This document shows positions 48,826-57,837 of a stretch of 64,000 nt of DNA, piece by piece. The notes beneath the pieces are model-generated. The model was not told the DNA's origin, ran no database searches, and saw nothing but the letters and a program-made list of their open reading frames with translations. Source of the DNA: Sporomusa malonica (GTDB lineage: Bacteria; Bacillota; Negativicutes; Sporomusales; Sporomusaceae); assembly GCF_041428715.1 (NCBI RefSeq), contig NZ_CP155572.1; one strand, 5' to 3'. The position numbers were made by a program, and so were the translations under genes. Position 1 is the stretch's first letter; each line of letters begins with the position of its first letter.

Positions 48826-49542
48826 TTATCTTCCCACATTCTGGCTGAAATGATACGCCAGCGCTTTGGCGATATACTCAGCCAGCTTTTGCTGATAAGC
48901 CTCGCTATTAAGGCGCGCTGCCTCTTCTGCATTACTGATAAAACCAGCTTCAACTAGCACGCCTGGTACATTTACAGTTTTCAATAAAATGATATCAGAA
49001 TCCTGCTTGATTTGGCGCTTGTTGCCAGCAGGAAAACTTTTTAGCGCATACTGCATACGCTCCGCCAATTGTTTATTTTCTTCAAGCTTCGGATTATAGA
49101 ACACCTGGGCACCTGACCAGTTAGCGCCTCTGATGGCATTGCAATGGATACTGACAAAAACGTTAGCTCCAGAGCTTTCAATAATTTCAGCTCGTTTTAG
49201 CAGGTCATTACGTTTGCCACCTTTCCCCTTAGTGTAATAGTCTACATCACCCTCGCGGGTAAGTACTGGCGTCGCTCCGTTGTCAGATAGGATACTTACT
49301 AGTTTTGCAGCAATTGCCAAGTTAATGTTCTTTTCGTCAATACCATACCATTTTGCGCCATCGTCAATCCCGCCGTGCCCAGCATCAATGGCAACTGTCT
49401 TACCTGCAAGCACTGACAGATTGACATTCTCAATATCATCCACAACCAGATAGCGCAGTGTCAGGAGGTTTAATACCACTACTGCAATGCTGAAAACCAC
49501 CGCGCTTAATACTCTTCGCCGCGGCACTGCCCATACTCGCAT
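48826..49542 (-). CDS. cwlD: N-acetylmuramoyl-L-alanine amidase CwlD
   Basis: A 238-residue amidase_3 protein with one N-terminal membrane segment (VLSAVVFSIAVVVLNLL). Zinc ligands are visible in VAIDAGHGGIDDGA (His), the following Glu, and VSIHCNA (His); the catalytic Glu is in VLVEAGFISN. CwlD acts with PdaA to make the muramic-lactam of the spore cortex, so it points to a spore former. It is the first gene of the unit with the AmmeMemoRadiSam trio. Confidence 0.9.
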   Translation of the reverse strand: MRVWAVPRRRVLSAVVFSIAVVVLNLLTLRYLVVDDIENVNLSVLAGKTVAIDAGHGGIDDGAKWYGIDEKNINLAIAAKLVSILSDNGATPVLTREGDVDYYTKGKGGKRNDLLKRAEIIESSGANVFVSIHCNAIRGANWSGAQVFYNPKLEENKQLAERMQYALKSFPAGNKRQIKQDSDIILLKTVNVPGVLVEAGFISNAEEAARLNSEAYQQKLAEYIAKALAYHFSQNVGR

Positions 49543-49646
49543 GTTTATCCCTGCCCTTCTTTCAGCCTTTGCTACTTACACTGTATTCTCTATTGCACAA
49601 TTAAATGCTAAAATATAGATGAGTGTTCAGCTTTAAGGGAGGTGAG

Positions 49647-50441
49647 ATGTTGAACATTTCACGGTTACGAATAGGCAGGCTTCTAGCCTTATTATTGATC
49701 ATCTTTACTGTCACCTTTTGGTGGGCAGGCGGCGACCTACTCCTTCGATCGGCTATCCCCAAGACCACTATACTGCCGGCAGGAACTGCAGATACAGCAG
49801 CTAGTGTTAAAAGTGCCTGGGATCGAGTCCACCGGGTAATCTTTCTTAAAAGCGCGGTTGACGCTAGATTAGACAAAAAAAGCTATGTACGTCTGAATGA
49901 TATCCCGCTCCCCCTGCAGCAGGCCATTATTGCTGTTGAAGATAACCGGTTTTATCAACATATGGGGTTTGACATTGAGGGTATTCTGCGGGCAACATTA
50001 GTCAATGTTCAAACTGGCTCCTATGCCGAAGGCGGCAGCACAATTACCCAGCAGCTTATTAAGAATCTTTTTTTATCACAAGAACGCACACTCGGCCGCA
50101 AGCTTGAAGAGTTTATCTTAGCAGTAAGTATCGAGCTGCGCTATTCCAAAGAAGAAATTCTTGAAATGTACCTAAATACCATCTATTTTGGCTCCGGCGC
50201 TTACGGGATTGGCGAAGCCTCAGCCATTTACTTTGGAAAGCCGCCATTTCATCTTAACTTAGCAGAATGCGCCATGTTGGCTGGGCTGCCGAATGCCCCC
50301 TCGCTTACATCACCCTATGTTGATTTTGCGGCTGCTAAGCAGCGCCAAGCCATTGTGCTTGCTGCCATGGCCCGCCACAGTTATATCGGCCCGGCACAAG
50401 CTCAAGAAGCTAAACTCACACCAATACTACTCGCTAAATAG
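49647..50441 (+). CDS. Monofunctional peptidoglycan glycosyltransferase (GT51)
   Basis: A 264-residue protein with an N-terminal membrane anchor (IGRLLALLLIIFTVTFWW) and a complete GT51 domain, with catalytic Glu in AIIAVEDNRFYQH and the second motif GGSTITQQLIKNLF, followed by ILEMYLNTIYFGSGAYGI and LAECAMLAGLP. It lacks a transpeptidase domain, so it only polymerises glycan strands from lipid II. I chose the ATG at 49647 (GGGAGGTG upstream). Its TAG stop meets the first base of repeat R copy 4, so the insertion may have shaped the C-terminus. It is divergent from cwlD. Confidence 0.92.
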   Translation: MLNISRLRIGRLLALLLIIFTVTFWWAGGDLLLRSAIPKTTILPAGTADTAASVKSAWDRVHRVIFLKSAVDARLDKKSYVRLNDIPLPLQQAIIAVEDNRFYQHMGFDIEGILRATLVNVQTGSYAEGGSTITQQLIKNLFLSQERTLGRKLEEFILAVSIELRYSKEEILEMYLNTIYFGSGAYGIGEASAIYFGKPPFHLNLAECAMLAGLPNAPSLTSPYVDFAAAKQRQAIVLAAMARHSYIGPAQAQEAKLTPILLAK

Positions 50442-50530
50442 AGAAAACACGGCTTGCGCCGAGCCTTTGGCGACAGCGGAAGTCGATGTTGCCCTTATCC
50501 AGACGGAAAGTTATACTTTCTAACAGGATA
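50441..50530 (+). repeat. Dispersed ~90-bp repeat R, copy 4
   Basis: Begins at the stop codon of the glycosyltransferase gene and ends TAACAGGATA. It is the closest relative of copy 3. Confidence 0.92.
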
Positions 50531-50536
50531 GAAGAG

Positions 50537-50561
50537 GTCCGGCGCAAGCCGGATCTTTCTT
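50537..50561 (+). terminator. Terminator after the glycosyltransferase gene
   Basis: TCCGGC-GCAA-GCCGGA followed by TCTTTCTTT on the plus strand. Confidence 0.65.
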
Positions 50562-50605
50562 TACGTTTCAAATGGTAATCTGTGAAATCGAATGCTGCAA
50601 AATAA

Positions 50606-50636
50606 AAAACCCTGCCAGCTGGGCTGACAGGGTTTT
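50606..50636 (-). terminator. Terminator after rpsI
   Basis: AAAACCCTGTCAGC / GCTGGCAGGGTTTT with one wobble and a 3-nt loop, followed on the minus strand by further T. It ends the ribosomal supercluster. Confidence 0.88.
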
Positions 50637-50653
50637 GCATTTTGCAATAAATA

Positions 50654-51046
50654 TTAACGTTTGGAGAACTGGGAAGCTTTACGGGCTTTCTTGAGACCGT
50701 ATTTACGACGCTCTTTTTCGCGCGGGTCACGAGTTAAGAAACCAGCTTTCTTAAGAGCCGGACGATATTCTGCGTCAACCTTTAAGAGTGCGCGGGAAAT
50801 GCCGTGACGGACTGCGCCGGCTTGGCCGGATACACCGCCGCCCTCAACTTTTGCCAGAACATCATATTTGCCGACAGTGTCGGTAAGATTAAGCGGTTGA
50901 GTCACAATAATTTCAAGGGTCTTAAGACCAAAATATTCGTTAAGTGGACGTTCGTTAACGAGGATTTTGCCTTCTCCCGGAACCAGACGAACTCTGGCAA
51001 CCGAGGTTTTTCTGCGACCTGTGCCGTAGTAAGTAACCAATGCCAT
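50654..51046 (-). CDS. rpsI: 30S ribosomal protein S9
   Basis: 130 residues, the normal length, with TGRRKTSVARVRLVPG at the start and the basic tail YGLKKARKASQFSKR that reaches the ribosomal P site. It follows rplM by 23 bp, the usual rplM-rpsI pair. Confidence 0.99.
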   Translation of the reverse strand: MALVTYYGTGRRKTSVARVRLVPGEGKILVNERPLNEYFGLKTLEIIVTQPLNLTDTVGKYDVLAKVEGGGVSGQAGAVRHGISRALLKVDAEYRPALKKAGFLTRDPREKERRKYGLKKARKASQFSKR

Positions 51047-51069
51047 GTATATGTTCCTCCTTTCCGGTA

Positions 51070-51507
51070 TTACCTAATATTAAGTTCCAGCACTTCCGGC
51101 TGTTGAGCGGAATGCGGATGATTTGCACCAGCGTAAACATTCAGTTTACGGTACATATTACGGCCAAGGGTGTTCTTAGGAAGCATGCCTTTAACGGCCA
51201 TCTCAATAACACGCTGAGGCTTGTCAGCTAACATTTTGCCAGCTGGGGTGAAGGTAGTTCCGCCCGGATATCCGGAATGACGGAAATATGTCTTCTGTTC
51301 AAGTTTCTTACCAGTTAATACAATTTTATCAGCGTTTACCACAATTACATGGTCGCCGGTATCAACATGGGGAGTAAAGGTCGGTTTATTTTTGCCGCGA
51401 AGAACTTTCGCGACTTCAACGGCCAATCTACCAAGGGTTTGACCCTCAGCATCCACGACATACCATTTACGCTTTATGTCGGCCGGGTTTGCCATAAAAG
51501 TTTTCAT
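51070..51507 (-). CDS. rplM: 50S ribosomal protein L13
   Basis: 145 residues with the typical start (KRKWYVVDAEGQTLGRLA) and the motif RHSGYPGG; KMLADKPQRVIEMAVKGMLPKN follows. GGAGG precedes the ATG. A promoter and a structured leader upstream suggest that it begins its own transcript and may be controlled by the product. Confidence 0.99.
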   Translation of the reverse strand: MKTFMANPADIKRKWYVVDAEGQTLGRLAVEVAKVLRGKNKPTFTPHVDTGDHVIVVNADKIVLTGKKLEQKTYFRHSGYPGGTTFTPAGKMLADKPQRVIEMAVKGMLPKNTLGRNMYRKLNVYAGANHPHSAQQPEVLELNIR

Positions 51508-51543
51508 TGTCTATCCTCCTCGTACAAGCTAAAGGAATAAAAA

Positions 51544-51615
51544 TTATGAGAGACAAGTTGTGATTATTAACCTTGAATTCCGGGGCTAATGGAAGCCATG
51601 GCAAAAATCTCATAA
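51544..51615 (-). ncRNA. Probable L13 leader (ribosomal protein autoregulatory RNA)
   Basis: In the rplM leader, TTATGAGA and TCTCATAA form a perfect 8-bp closing stem around a 56-nt folded region. Position, size and closing-stem sequence resemble the known L13 leader of Bacillota. The internal helices were not modelled. Confidence 0.5.
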
Positions 51616-51619
51616 AGTT

Positions 51620-51648
51620 ATTGTAATAAATTAGATAAAGGATGTCAA
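51620..51648 (-). promoter_or_regulatory. Sigma-A promoter of rplM-rpsI
   Basis: TTGACA, 17 bp, TACAAT on the minus strand; eleven of twelve consensus bases, placed just before the L13 leader. Confidence 0.85.
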
Positions 51649-51672
51649 GCGTTATCCCTTGCCAGAGAAAAT

Positions 51673-52431
51673 TTATTTTTGGACAATCTCGTTTTCATAC
51701 TTAACCTCAACTAAATACAGTCCTTGCGCAGGCGCTGTCATACCTGCCGCGCGGCGGTCTCGTCCTGCCAGAATTGCACCAAATCCACCTGGCGTCAGAC
51801 GGTGCCGGCCAACCTCAACAAGCGTTCCCACCATGTTCCGTACCATATGGTACAAAAATCCAGTCCCCCAGAATTCAAGCTCAATCACGGAGTTGCCCGC
51901 ATCCCGGCAAGTAGCAGACATAATCGTGCGCACGGGGGTTACCGGCGGACCGCCAGTCGCGCGAAAAGCCGAAAAATCGTGGGTGCCAACAACGGCTTGC
52001 GCCGCCTCATGCATAAGGGCTGTGTCAAGCTTGGCGATACAATGCCACGCATAATTGCGTTCAAATGGATTAGGTAAACGCGTGTTAACAATCCGATACC
52101 GATAAATCTTACTCTCTGCCGAACGACGGGCATGAAACTCCAGGGGCTCTTCACTGGCTGCCACCACCACAATATCAGGTGGCAACAGGGCTTTGGCCGC
52201 CAGGGGGATACGCTCTGCCGGTATCGTCCCTTGTGTGAAAAAGTTAATAACCTGACCGTAGGCATGCACCCCAGTGTCGGTACGGGCTGAGCCGTTAATT
52301 TTAAGTGGGTGCCCAAAGAGTTTGGTCAGCCGTTCTTCTACTAGCTGCTGAATGGTCATGGCGTTAGCCTGGCGTTGATAGCCATGATAGGCGCTGCCGT
52401 CATAAGCTAATATGAGCTTAATGTTTCTCAT
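51673..52431 (-). CDS. truA: tRNA pseudouridine synthase A
   Basis: 252 residues. The catalytic Asp lies in SARTDTGVHAYGQV, and the family segments LAYDGSAYHGYQRQ, HARRSAESKIYRY and FLYHMVRNMVGTL are present. It modifies positions 38-40 of tRNA. It overlaps the ecfT stop by 4 bp, and the ecf-truA order is common in Bacillota. Confidence 0.98.
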   Translation of the reverse strand: MRNIKLILAYDGSAYHGYQRQANAMTIQQLVEERLTKLFGHPLKINGSARTDTGVHAYGQVINFFTQGTIPAERIPLAAKALLPPDIVVVAASEEPLEFHARRSAESKIYRYRIVNTRLPNPFERNYAWHCIAKLDTALMHEAAQAVVGTHDFSAFRATGGPPVTPVRTIMSATCRDAGNSVIELEFWGTGFLYHMVRNMVGTLVEVGRHRLTPGGFGAILAGRDRRAAGMTAPAQGLYLVEVKYENEIVQK

Positions 52432-53237
52432 ATTGTTATTGTGTATGCTCTAACAGCTACTAGCACCACGATTAAGAGCCCGATAGTGATAGCTGCCATT
52501 ATGTCCTGTACACCCAGTTTTAGCTCTTTCATGCGAGTGCGGTTTTCGCCCCCGCGATAACATCTTGCCTCCATAGCTACGGCTAGTTCATCCGCCCGGC
52601 GAAAAGCGCTGATAAACAGCGGCACCAATAGTGGCACCATATTTTTAGCCCGGTTTAAAATATTACCTGATGTAAAATCTGCCCCCCGGGCCATTTGCGC
52701 TTTCATAATCCTGTCGGCCTCTTCGAGCAATGTGGGAATAAACCGTAGCGCAATGGTCATCATCATGGCCAGCTCATGTGCAGGAACTCCCAGGCGCTTG
52801 AAGGGGTTTAACAAGCGTTCAATGCCATCAGTCAGGGCAATCGGTGATGTGGTAAAGGTCAACAGTGACGATACCGCAATAAGAAGCGCCAGCCGCAGGG
52901 ACATGAGTATCCCCATGCGTATCCCTTCTTTAGTGACTGACAGCGGCCCAAGGTTATAGAGCACTGTACCTGGCGTACTAAAAACATGAATGGCTAGTGT
53001 CAGGATGATGATAATCCACAGCGGCTTGATTGATTTGATAACCATCCTGGCAGGGATTCCTGAGATAGCAACAGCCATGGCGGCAAACGCGGCCAGTATG
53101 CCATAGGCCAGATAATCCTCAGCCAAAAATATGGTGCTAATATAAGCAATAATACCCAGTATCTTGGTGCGGGGGTCTAAGAGATGGATCGGTGACCGGC
53201 CGGGAAAGTACTGGCCCAAAGTGATATCAGTTAGCAT
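52428..53237 (-). CDS. ecfT: ECF transporter transmembrane protein EcfT
   Basis: 269 residues with five or so membrane helices and the coupling motifs ARG in KAQMARGADF and a second ARC in AMEARCYRGG, which bind the two ATPases. Housekeeping EcfT serves many vitamin and metal S-components encoded elsewhere. I chose the ATG at 53237 with AGGGGG upstream; it overlaps ecfA2 by 11 bp. Confidence 0.95.
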   Translation of the reverse strand: MLTDITLGQYFPGRSPIHLLDPRTKILGIIAYISTIFLAEDYLAYGILAAFAAMAVAISGIPARMVIKSIKPLWIIIILTLAIHVFSTPGTVLYNLGPLSVTKEGIRMGILMSLRLALLIAVSSLLTFTTSPIALTDGIERLLNPFKRLGVPAHELAMMMTIALRFIPTLLEEADRIMKAQMARGADFTSGNILNRAKNMVPLLVPLFISAFRRADELAVAMEARCYRGGENRTRMKELKLGVQDIMAAITIGLLIVVLVAVRAYTITI

Positions 53238-54096
53238 GTTTTGGCCCCCTGACGGCTTCAAAAATCTCTTGAGCCGCTACTTCTGCCGTCATCGCAGTAT
53301 TACTAACCTGTAAGCCTTTAGCTTGAAGCGCATCAATGAGCGCCGTTAACGGCGGCACATCAACACCAGCGTCTCTCAGTTCTTGACGACCATTGCCAAA
53401 GATTTCTTTAGGTGTGCCATCAAGACTGATTTGGCCGCCGTTCATGACCAACACCCGACTGGCAAACCGGGCAACATCCTCCATATTATGTGACACCAGG
53501 ATGACAGTGATACCTGTTGTCTGATGCAGCTTAACAATTTGACCAAAGATTTCATCACGACCCCGGGGGTCAAGCCCGGCCGCCGGCTCATCAAGTGCCA
53601 GGTAATCAGGCTCAAGGGCGATGACGCCGGCAATAGCAACCCGCCGCATCTGCCCCCCGCTTAGGTTAAAGGGAGAGCGGTCTTTAAAGGCTTGATAATC
53701 AAGTCCGACAAAATCCATAGCCCGCCTAATACGACTGTCAAGCTCTTCTGCCTGTACTCCCAAGTTTTTTGGGCCAAAGGCAATATCTTGGTAGATAGTT
53801 TCTTCAAATAATTGGTGTTCAGGATACTGAAAAACCATCCCTACCCGCCGCCGCGCGTTGCGGGCCGCTTCATTTTTGGCCTTTAAGTCAGCACCATCTA
53901 CGGTTACTTGACCAGAGGTAGGTGCAATAAGCCCATTCATATGCTGTACCAGCGTAGATTTTCCTGAGCCAGTATGGCCGATGATCCCAATAAATTCGCC
54001 CTTATTGATCGTGAGGTTAATATTCTGTATGGCTGTCCGCTGGTAAGGGGTGTCTGGCATATAGGTATAAGTAACATTGTCAAAGACTATGGACAT
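53227..54096 (-). CDS. ecfA2: ECF transporter ATPase EcfA2
   Basis: 289 residues with Walker A GHTGSGKST, Q-loop, signature NLSGGQMRR and Walker B YLALDEPAAGLDP. The C-terminal region after about 220 is the EcfA-type extension. It overlaps ecfA1 by 10 bp. It powers vitamin uptake together with EcfA1 and EcfT. Confidence 0.96.
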   Translation of the reverse strand: MSIVFDNVTYTYMPDTPYQRTAIQNINLTINKGEFIGIIGHTGSGKSTLVQHMNGLIAPTSGQVTVDGADLKAKNEAARNARRRVGMVFQYPEHQLFEETIYQDIAFGPKNLGVQAEELDSRIRRAMDFVGLDYQAFKDRSPFNLSGGQMRRVAIAGVIALEPDYLALDEPAAGLDPRGRDEIFGQIVKLHQTTGITVILVSHNMEDVARFASRVLVMNGGQISLDGTPKEIFGNGRQELRDAGVDVPPLTALIDALQAKGLQVSNTAMTAEVAAQEIFEAVRGPKHAN

Positions 54097-54917
54097 AGTG
54101 CCACCACCAGTTGTTCATCGCTTATTATATCGTTCTCCAGCTTCATTCCATGACTGCGTAGGTAAGCGGCCACTTCCGCAGCAGCAGGCACATCAAGCCC
54201 CATACCTTTTAGGTGCTCTACTTGGCTAAAGATCTCAGCTGGCGTCCCTTGCATGGTGATTTTACCCTGCTCCATGACCACTACCCGGTGGGCAGCAACG
54301 GCTTCTTCCATGAAATGAGTAATATAGATAACAGTAATTCCTTCCTGGTTCAAACGGCAAACAGTATCGAGCACCTCTTTGCGCCCACGCGGGTCAAGCA
54401 TGGCTGTTGGTTCGTCCAGGACCAGGCACTTGGGACGCATAGCCAGTACGCCGGCAATGGCTACTCGCTGTTTCTGTCCGCCAGATAAGAGATGCGGACC
54501 ATGGTACCGATAATCGGACATATTGACAAGTGCGAGCGCTTCGGTAACTCGCTGGGCAATCTCAGTAGGTGCTACGCCAAGGTTTTCCGGGCCAAAGGCT
54601 ACGTCTTCCTCAACGACAGCCGCCACAATCTGGTTATCAGGATTTTGAAATACCATGCCGACTTGCTGGCGTATATTCCATACGTTATCGCCTTCAGCAG
54701 TATCCAGACCGCCGACCAGGCATGTACCGCCTGTTGGTAAAATCAAGGCATTAAGGTGTTTGGCCAATGTTGATTTGCCTGAGCCATTGGTGCCAATAAT
54801 CGCAACAAATTCTCCCTGACTGACAGTCAGGTTAATATCAGTAAGCGCAACTACCTCCTGGCCTTCGTAACCTGGATAAGTGTGGCGCAAGTTTTCAATC
54901 TTAATAAGTTCTCCCAT
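54087..54917 (-). CDS. ecfA1: ECF transporter ATPase EcfA1
   Basis: 276 residues with Walker A GTNGSGKST, signature LLSGGQKQR and Walker B CLVLDEPTAMLDP; the switch His is in VIYITHFMEEA. It is the first gene of the ecfA1-ecfA2-ecfT-truA unit, after the rplQ terminator. Confidence 0.96.
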   Translation of the reverse strand: MGELIKIENLRHTYPGYEGQEVVALTDINLTVSQGEFVAIIGTNGSGKSTLAKHLNALILPTGGTCLVGGLDTAEGDNVWNIRQQVGMVFQNPDNQIVAAVVEEDVAFGPENLGVAPTEIAQRVTEALALVNMSDYRYHGPHLLSGGQKQRVAIAGVLAMRPKCLVLDEPTAMLDPRGRKEVLDTVCRLNQEGITVIYITHFMEEAVAAHRVVVMEQGKITMQGTPAEIFSQVEHLKGMGLDVPAAAEVAAYLRSHGMKLENDIISDEQLVVALCP

Positions 54918-54959
54918 ATTGAGGCTTGTACACCCCTTTACAAATGTCTATAAGAATAA

Positions 54960-54980
54960 AGGCGACCCGCTGGGTCGCCC
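54960..54980 (-). terminator. Terminator after rplQ
   Basis: GGCGACCC / GGGTCGCC with a 3-nt loop, followed on the minus strand by TTTATTC. It closes the alpha operon 16 bp past the rplQ stop. Confidence 0.8.
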
Positions 54981-54995
54981 TTGTCTTTAAACCTG

Positions 54996-55334
54996 TTACA
55001 CTAATTCGATAATCGCCATAGGAGCAGCATCGCCCCGGCGTGGTCCCAGTTTAAGTACCCGGGTATAACCGCCTTGACGCTCAGCATATTTTGGGGCAAT
55101 TACGTCAAACAGTTTTTTCACAACTTCTTCGTCGTAGAGGCTTGATAGCACTTGTCGGCGGGCATGCAGGTCGCCCCGCTTAGCCAAAGTAATCATTTTA
55201 TCGGCAAGGCCGCTGATTTCTTTCGCCTTAGCTTCAGTGGTTTCAATACGCTCATATGCAAAGAAGGAAGTCAACATACTGCGAAACAGCGCTTTGCGAG
55301 CGCTAGTATCCCGTCCTAACTTTCTGTAGGCCAC
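54996..55334 (-). CDS. rplQ: 50S ribosomal protein L17
   Basis: 112 residues, the standard bacterial length, beginning AYRKLGRDTSARKALFRSM. It is the last gene of the alpha operon, 15 bp after rpoA. Confidence 0.99.
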   Translation of the reverse strand: MAYRKLGRDTSARKALFRSMLTSFFAYERIETTEAKAKEISGLADKMITLAKRGDLHARRQVLSSLYDEEVVKKLFDVIAPKYAERQGGYTRVLKLGPRRGDAAPMAIIELV

Positions 55335-55349
55335 AATTCTTCCCTCCCT

Positions 55350-56309
55350 TTATTCTTCGTGCTCCGCAAGGGCCAGACCCATTTCAATAATCTTCTTCTT
55401 AACCTCTTCCAGTGACTTACGCCCTAAGTTGCGAACTTTCATCATGTCGTCTTCGCTCTTTTGGACAAGCTCAGCCACTGTGTTGATTCCGGCCCGCTTT
55501 AAACAATTGTAAGAACGTACCGAGAGGTCCAGGTCTTCAATGGTCATTTCCATTGTCCTGTTTTTACCCTCTGCAGGTTCTTCAGGTACCAAACCTTGAC
55601 CCTCATCCTCTTCAGGAGGTTCTCCGGCAATATTTTGAAATAATTTCAGGTGCGACACCATTATGCCAGCAGCTTTGCTGACCGCCTCTTCGGGACGCAT
55701 ACTGCCATCTGTCCATACTTCTAATGTAAGCTTGTCATAGTTGGTTACATTACCAACACGCGTATCGGTAACATTATAGTTGACGCGTACAATAGGCGAG
55801 AAGATGGAGTCAATAGGAATAATCCCGATTACATGGTCGGGTTTTTTGTTTTTATCAGCCGGTACATAGCCTTTACCTTTTTCCACCATGATTTCCATAC
55901 GAAGTTTACCACCGGCACCAACTGTCGCCAAGTGGAGATCTTCGTTCAAAATATCGATGTCGGCATCGGCTCTGATATCGCCTGCAGTGACTTCGCCTTC
56001 TTCAAACGCTTCAATCAGTAAAACTTTCGGCTCGTCACTATGCATTTTCAGACACAGTTCTTTTAGGTTTAGAATTATGTCGGTGACGTCCTCCCGAACA
56101 CCGGGAATCGTGGCAAATTCGTGAAGCACACCGTCAATTTTAACCGAGGTTACAGCTGCACCAGGCAATGACGATAAAAGCACCCTTCTTAGACTGTTGC
56201 CCAGCGTAATGCCAAAGCCCCGGTCAAGTGGTTCCCACACGAATTTGCCATAACGGTTATCTTCACTTACTTCCACGATCTCGATTTTCGGCTTTTCGAT
56301 TTCAATCAT
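55350..56309 (-). CDS. rpoA: RNA polymerase alpha subunit
   Basis: 319 residues. The N-terminal dimerisation domain (to about 230) has GNSLRRVLLSSLPGAAVTS; a Glu-rich linker leads to the C-terminal domain (about 245-315) with DLDLSVRSYNCLKRAGI and VRNLGRKSLEEVKKK, which contacts UP elements and activators. Upstream is rpsD, as expected. Confidence 0.99.
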   Translation of the reverse strand: MIEIEKPKIEIVEVSEDNRYGKFVWEPLDRGFGITLGNSLRRVLLSSLPGAAVTSVKIDGVLHEFATIPGVREDVTDIILNLKELCLKMHSDEPKVLLIEAFEEGEVTAGDIRADADIDILNEDLHLATVGAGGKLRMEIMVEKGKGYVPADKNKKPDHVIGIIPIDSIFSPIVRVNYNVTDTRVGNVTNYDKLTLEVWTDGSMRPEEAVSKAAGIMVSHLKLFQNIAGEPPEEDEGQGLVPEEPAEGKNRTMEMTIEDLDLSVRSYNCLKRAGINTVAELVQKSEDDMMKVRNLGRKSLEEVKKKIIEMGLALAEHEE

Positions 56310-56375
56310 CCGGAAAAAACCCTCCTCATTTGCGCGAACTCTTAAGTTACGCCATCGCCACGGGTTGAGGGCAGA

Positions 56376-57008
56376 TTATCTCGAGTACAATTCTACAATT
56401 AGATGTTCCTGAATAGGAATATCAATTTCTTCCCGGGTGGGGTAGCGCATAATTTTACCGCTCATATCGGCAGCCGTAAGTTCCATCCAAGCTGGAGCTT
56501 GCTTATGACCAAGCGATTCAGCGATTTTCTTCATAATAGGTGATTCCTTACTTGTTTCCCGTGCGGCAACAACGTCGCCAGCTTTAACCAGGAAGGAAGG
56601 AATATCTACGCGTCGACCATTAACATTAAATAAGCCATGACGTACAAGTTGTCTTGCTTGGTTGCGGCTTTCGGCCAGACCCATGCGGAAAACAACATTA
56701 TCAAGTCTTCTTTCCAGCATAACCAAAAGGTTTTCGCCGGTAATGCCTTTTTGGCGTTCAGCCTTTTCAAAGTAGTTCCGGAATTGACGCTCAAGCACGC
56801 CGTAGATACGACGAGTTTTTTGTTTTTCCCGGAGCTGAATGCCATACTCGGAAACTTTTTTACGGGCTTGACCGGCGCCATGCTGGCCGGGAGCAAAACC
56901 GCGCTCTGTGAAAGAGCATTTATCGCTATAGCATCTGTCGCCTTTGAGGTACAGTTTTGCGCCCTCGCGGCGGCACAGTCTGCAAACAGGACCTGTATAT
57001 TTTGCCAT
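56376..57008 (-). CDS. rpsD: 30S ribosomal protein S4
   Basis: 210 residues, of the zinc-binding type: CRLCRREG and CYSDKCSF supply four cysteines. The S4 RNA-binding domain (RLDNVVFRMGLAESRNQARQ) is in the middle. I chose the ATG at 57008, matching the usual MAKYTGP start. S4 often represses its own operon. Confidence 0.98.
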   Translation of the reverse strand: MAKYTGPVCRLCRREGAKLYLKGDRCYSDKCSFTERGFAPGQHGAGQARKKVSEYGIQLREKQKTRRIYGVLERQFRNYFEKAERQKGITGENLLVMLERRLDNVVFRMGLAESRNQARQLVRHGLFNVNGRRVDIPSFLVKAGDVVAARETSKESPIMKKIAESLGHKQAPAWMELTAADMSGKIMRYPTREEIDIPIQEHLIVELYSR

Positions 57009-57032
57009 TCTTACCAAACACCTCCCAATTCC

Positions 57033-57428
57033 CTAAACTCTTCTTCTTTTCGGCGGACGGCATCCATTGTGCGGAATGGGTGTTACGTCTTTTATCATAT
57101 TCACTTCAAGGCCTGCTGCCTGAAGGGAACGGATAGCAGCTTCGCGGCCGGCGCCAGGTCCTTTTACAAATACTTCGATTTGTTTAAGGCCATGTTCCAT
57201 AGCAGCTTTAGCAGCAGTTTCGGCTGCCATCTGGGCAGCAAATGGGGTGCTTTTGCGCGAGCCTCTGAAGCCGAGGCCACCGGCGCTAGCCCAAGAAATA
57301 GCATTGCCCCTGGTATCAGTGATGGTTACGATGGTGTTATTGAAAGTCGAGCGGATGTGAGCAACACCATGTTCTATATTTTTACGTTCTTTACGTTTGG
57401 GTCTGGAAGCAACTTTCTTAGCAACCAA
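57033..57428 (-). CDS. rpsK: 30S ribosomal protein S11
   Basis: 131 residues with the typical AHIRSTFNNTIVTITD and the C-terminus PIPHNGCRPPKRRRV. It follows rpsM by 14 bp. Confidence 0.99.
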   Translation of the reverse strand: MVAKKVASRPKRKERKNIEHGVAHIRSTFNNTIVTITDTRGNAISWASAGGLGFRGSRKSTPFAAQMAAETAAKAAMEHGLKQIEVFVKGPGAGREAAIRSLQAAGLEVNMIKDVTPIPHNGCRPPKRRRV

Positions 57429-57442
57429 TGGTTATCCCTCCT

Positions 57443-57814
57443 TTACTTCTTCTTCTTAGCGCCAACAGTCTTTTTCGGGCCTTTACGGGTACGGGCATTA
57501 GTCTTAGTACGCTGACCGCGTACAGGCAGACCCATGCGATGCCGTTTGCCACGATAAGAGCCGATCTCAATGAGCCGCTTAATATTTAGAGCTTCTTCCC
57601 GACGGAGGTCGCCTTCGACGCGATAGTTTTTATCAATAGTTTCGCGAAGTTTAGCAACTTCTTCCTCAGTTAAGTCCCGAGTCCGGGTATCAGGATTGAT
57701 TCCTGTCTTAGCAAGAATCTCTTTTGATATTGTAAGACCAATACCAAAAATATATGTTAAAGCAATTTCAATGCGTTTGTCACGCGGTAAGTCTACACCG
57801 GCAATACGTGCCAT
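57443..57814 (-). CDS. rpsM: 30S ribosomal protein S13
   Basis: 123 residues with ARIAGVDLPRDKRIEIAL at the start, the GIG motif in YIFGIGLT and the Lys-rich C-terminal tail GPKKTVGAKKKK. It follows rpmJ by 23 bp. Confidence 0.99.
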   Translation of the reverse strand: MARIAGVDLPRDKRIEIALTYIFGIGLTISKEILAKTGINPDTRTRDLTEEEVAKLRETIDKNYRVEGDLRREEALNIKRLIEIGSYRGKRHRMGLPVRGQRTKTNARTRKGPKKTVGAKKKK

Positions 57815-57837
57815 GTATTAATACACCCCCCTCTTTT

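Noticed and set aside
56637..57515. A 292-residue plus-strand frame opposite rpsD, rpsK and rpsM
   Set aside because: Spans three ribosomal genes on the other strand; no ribosome site and implausible composition.
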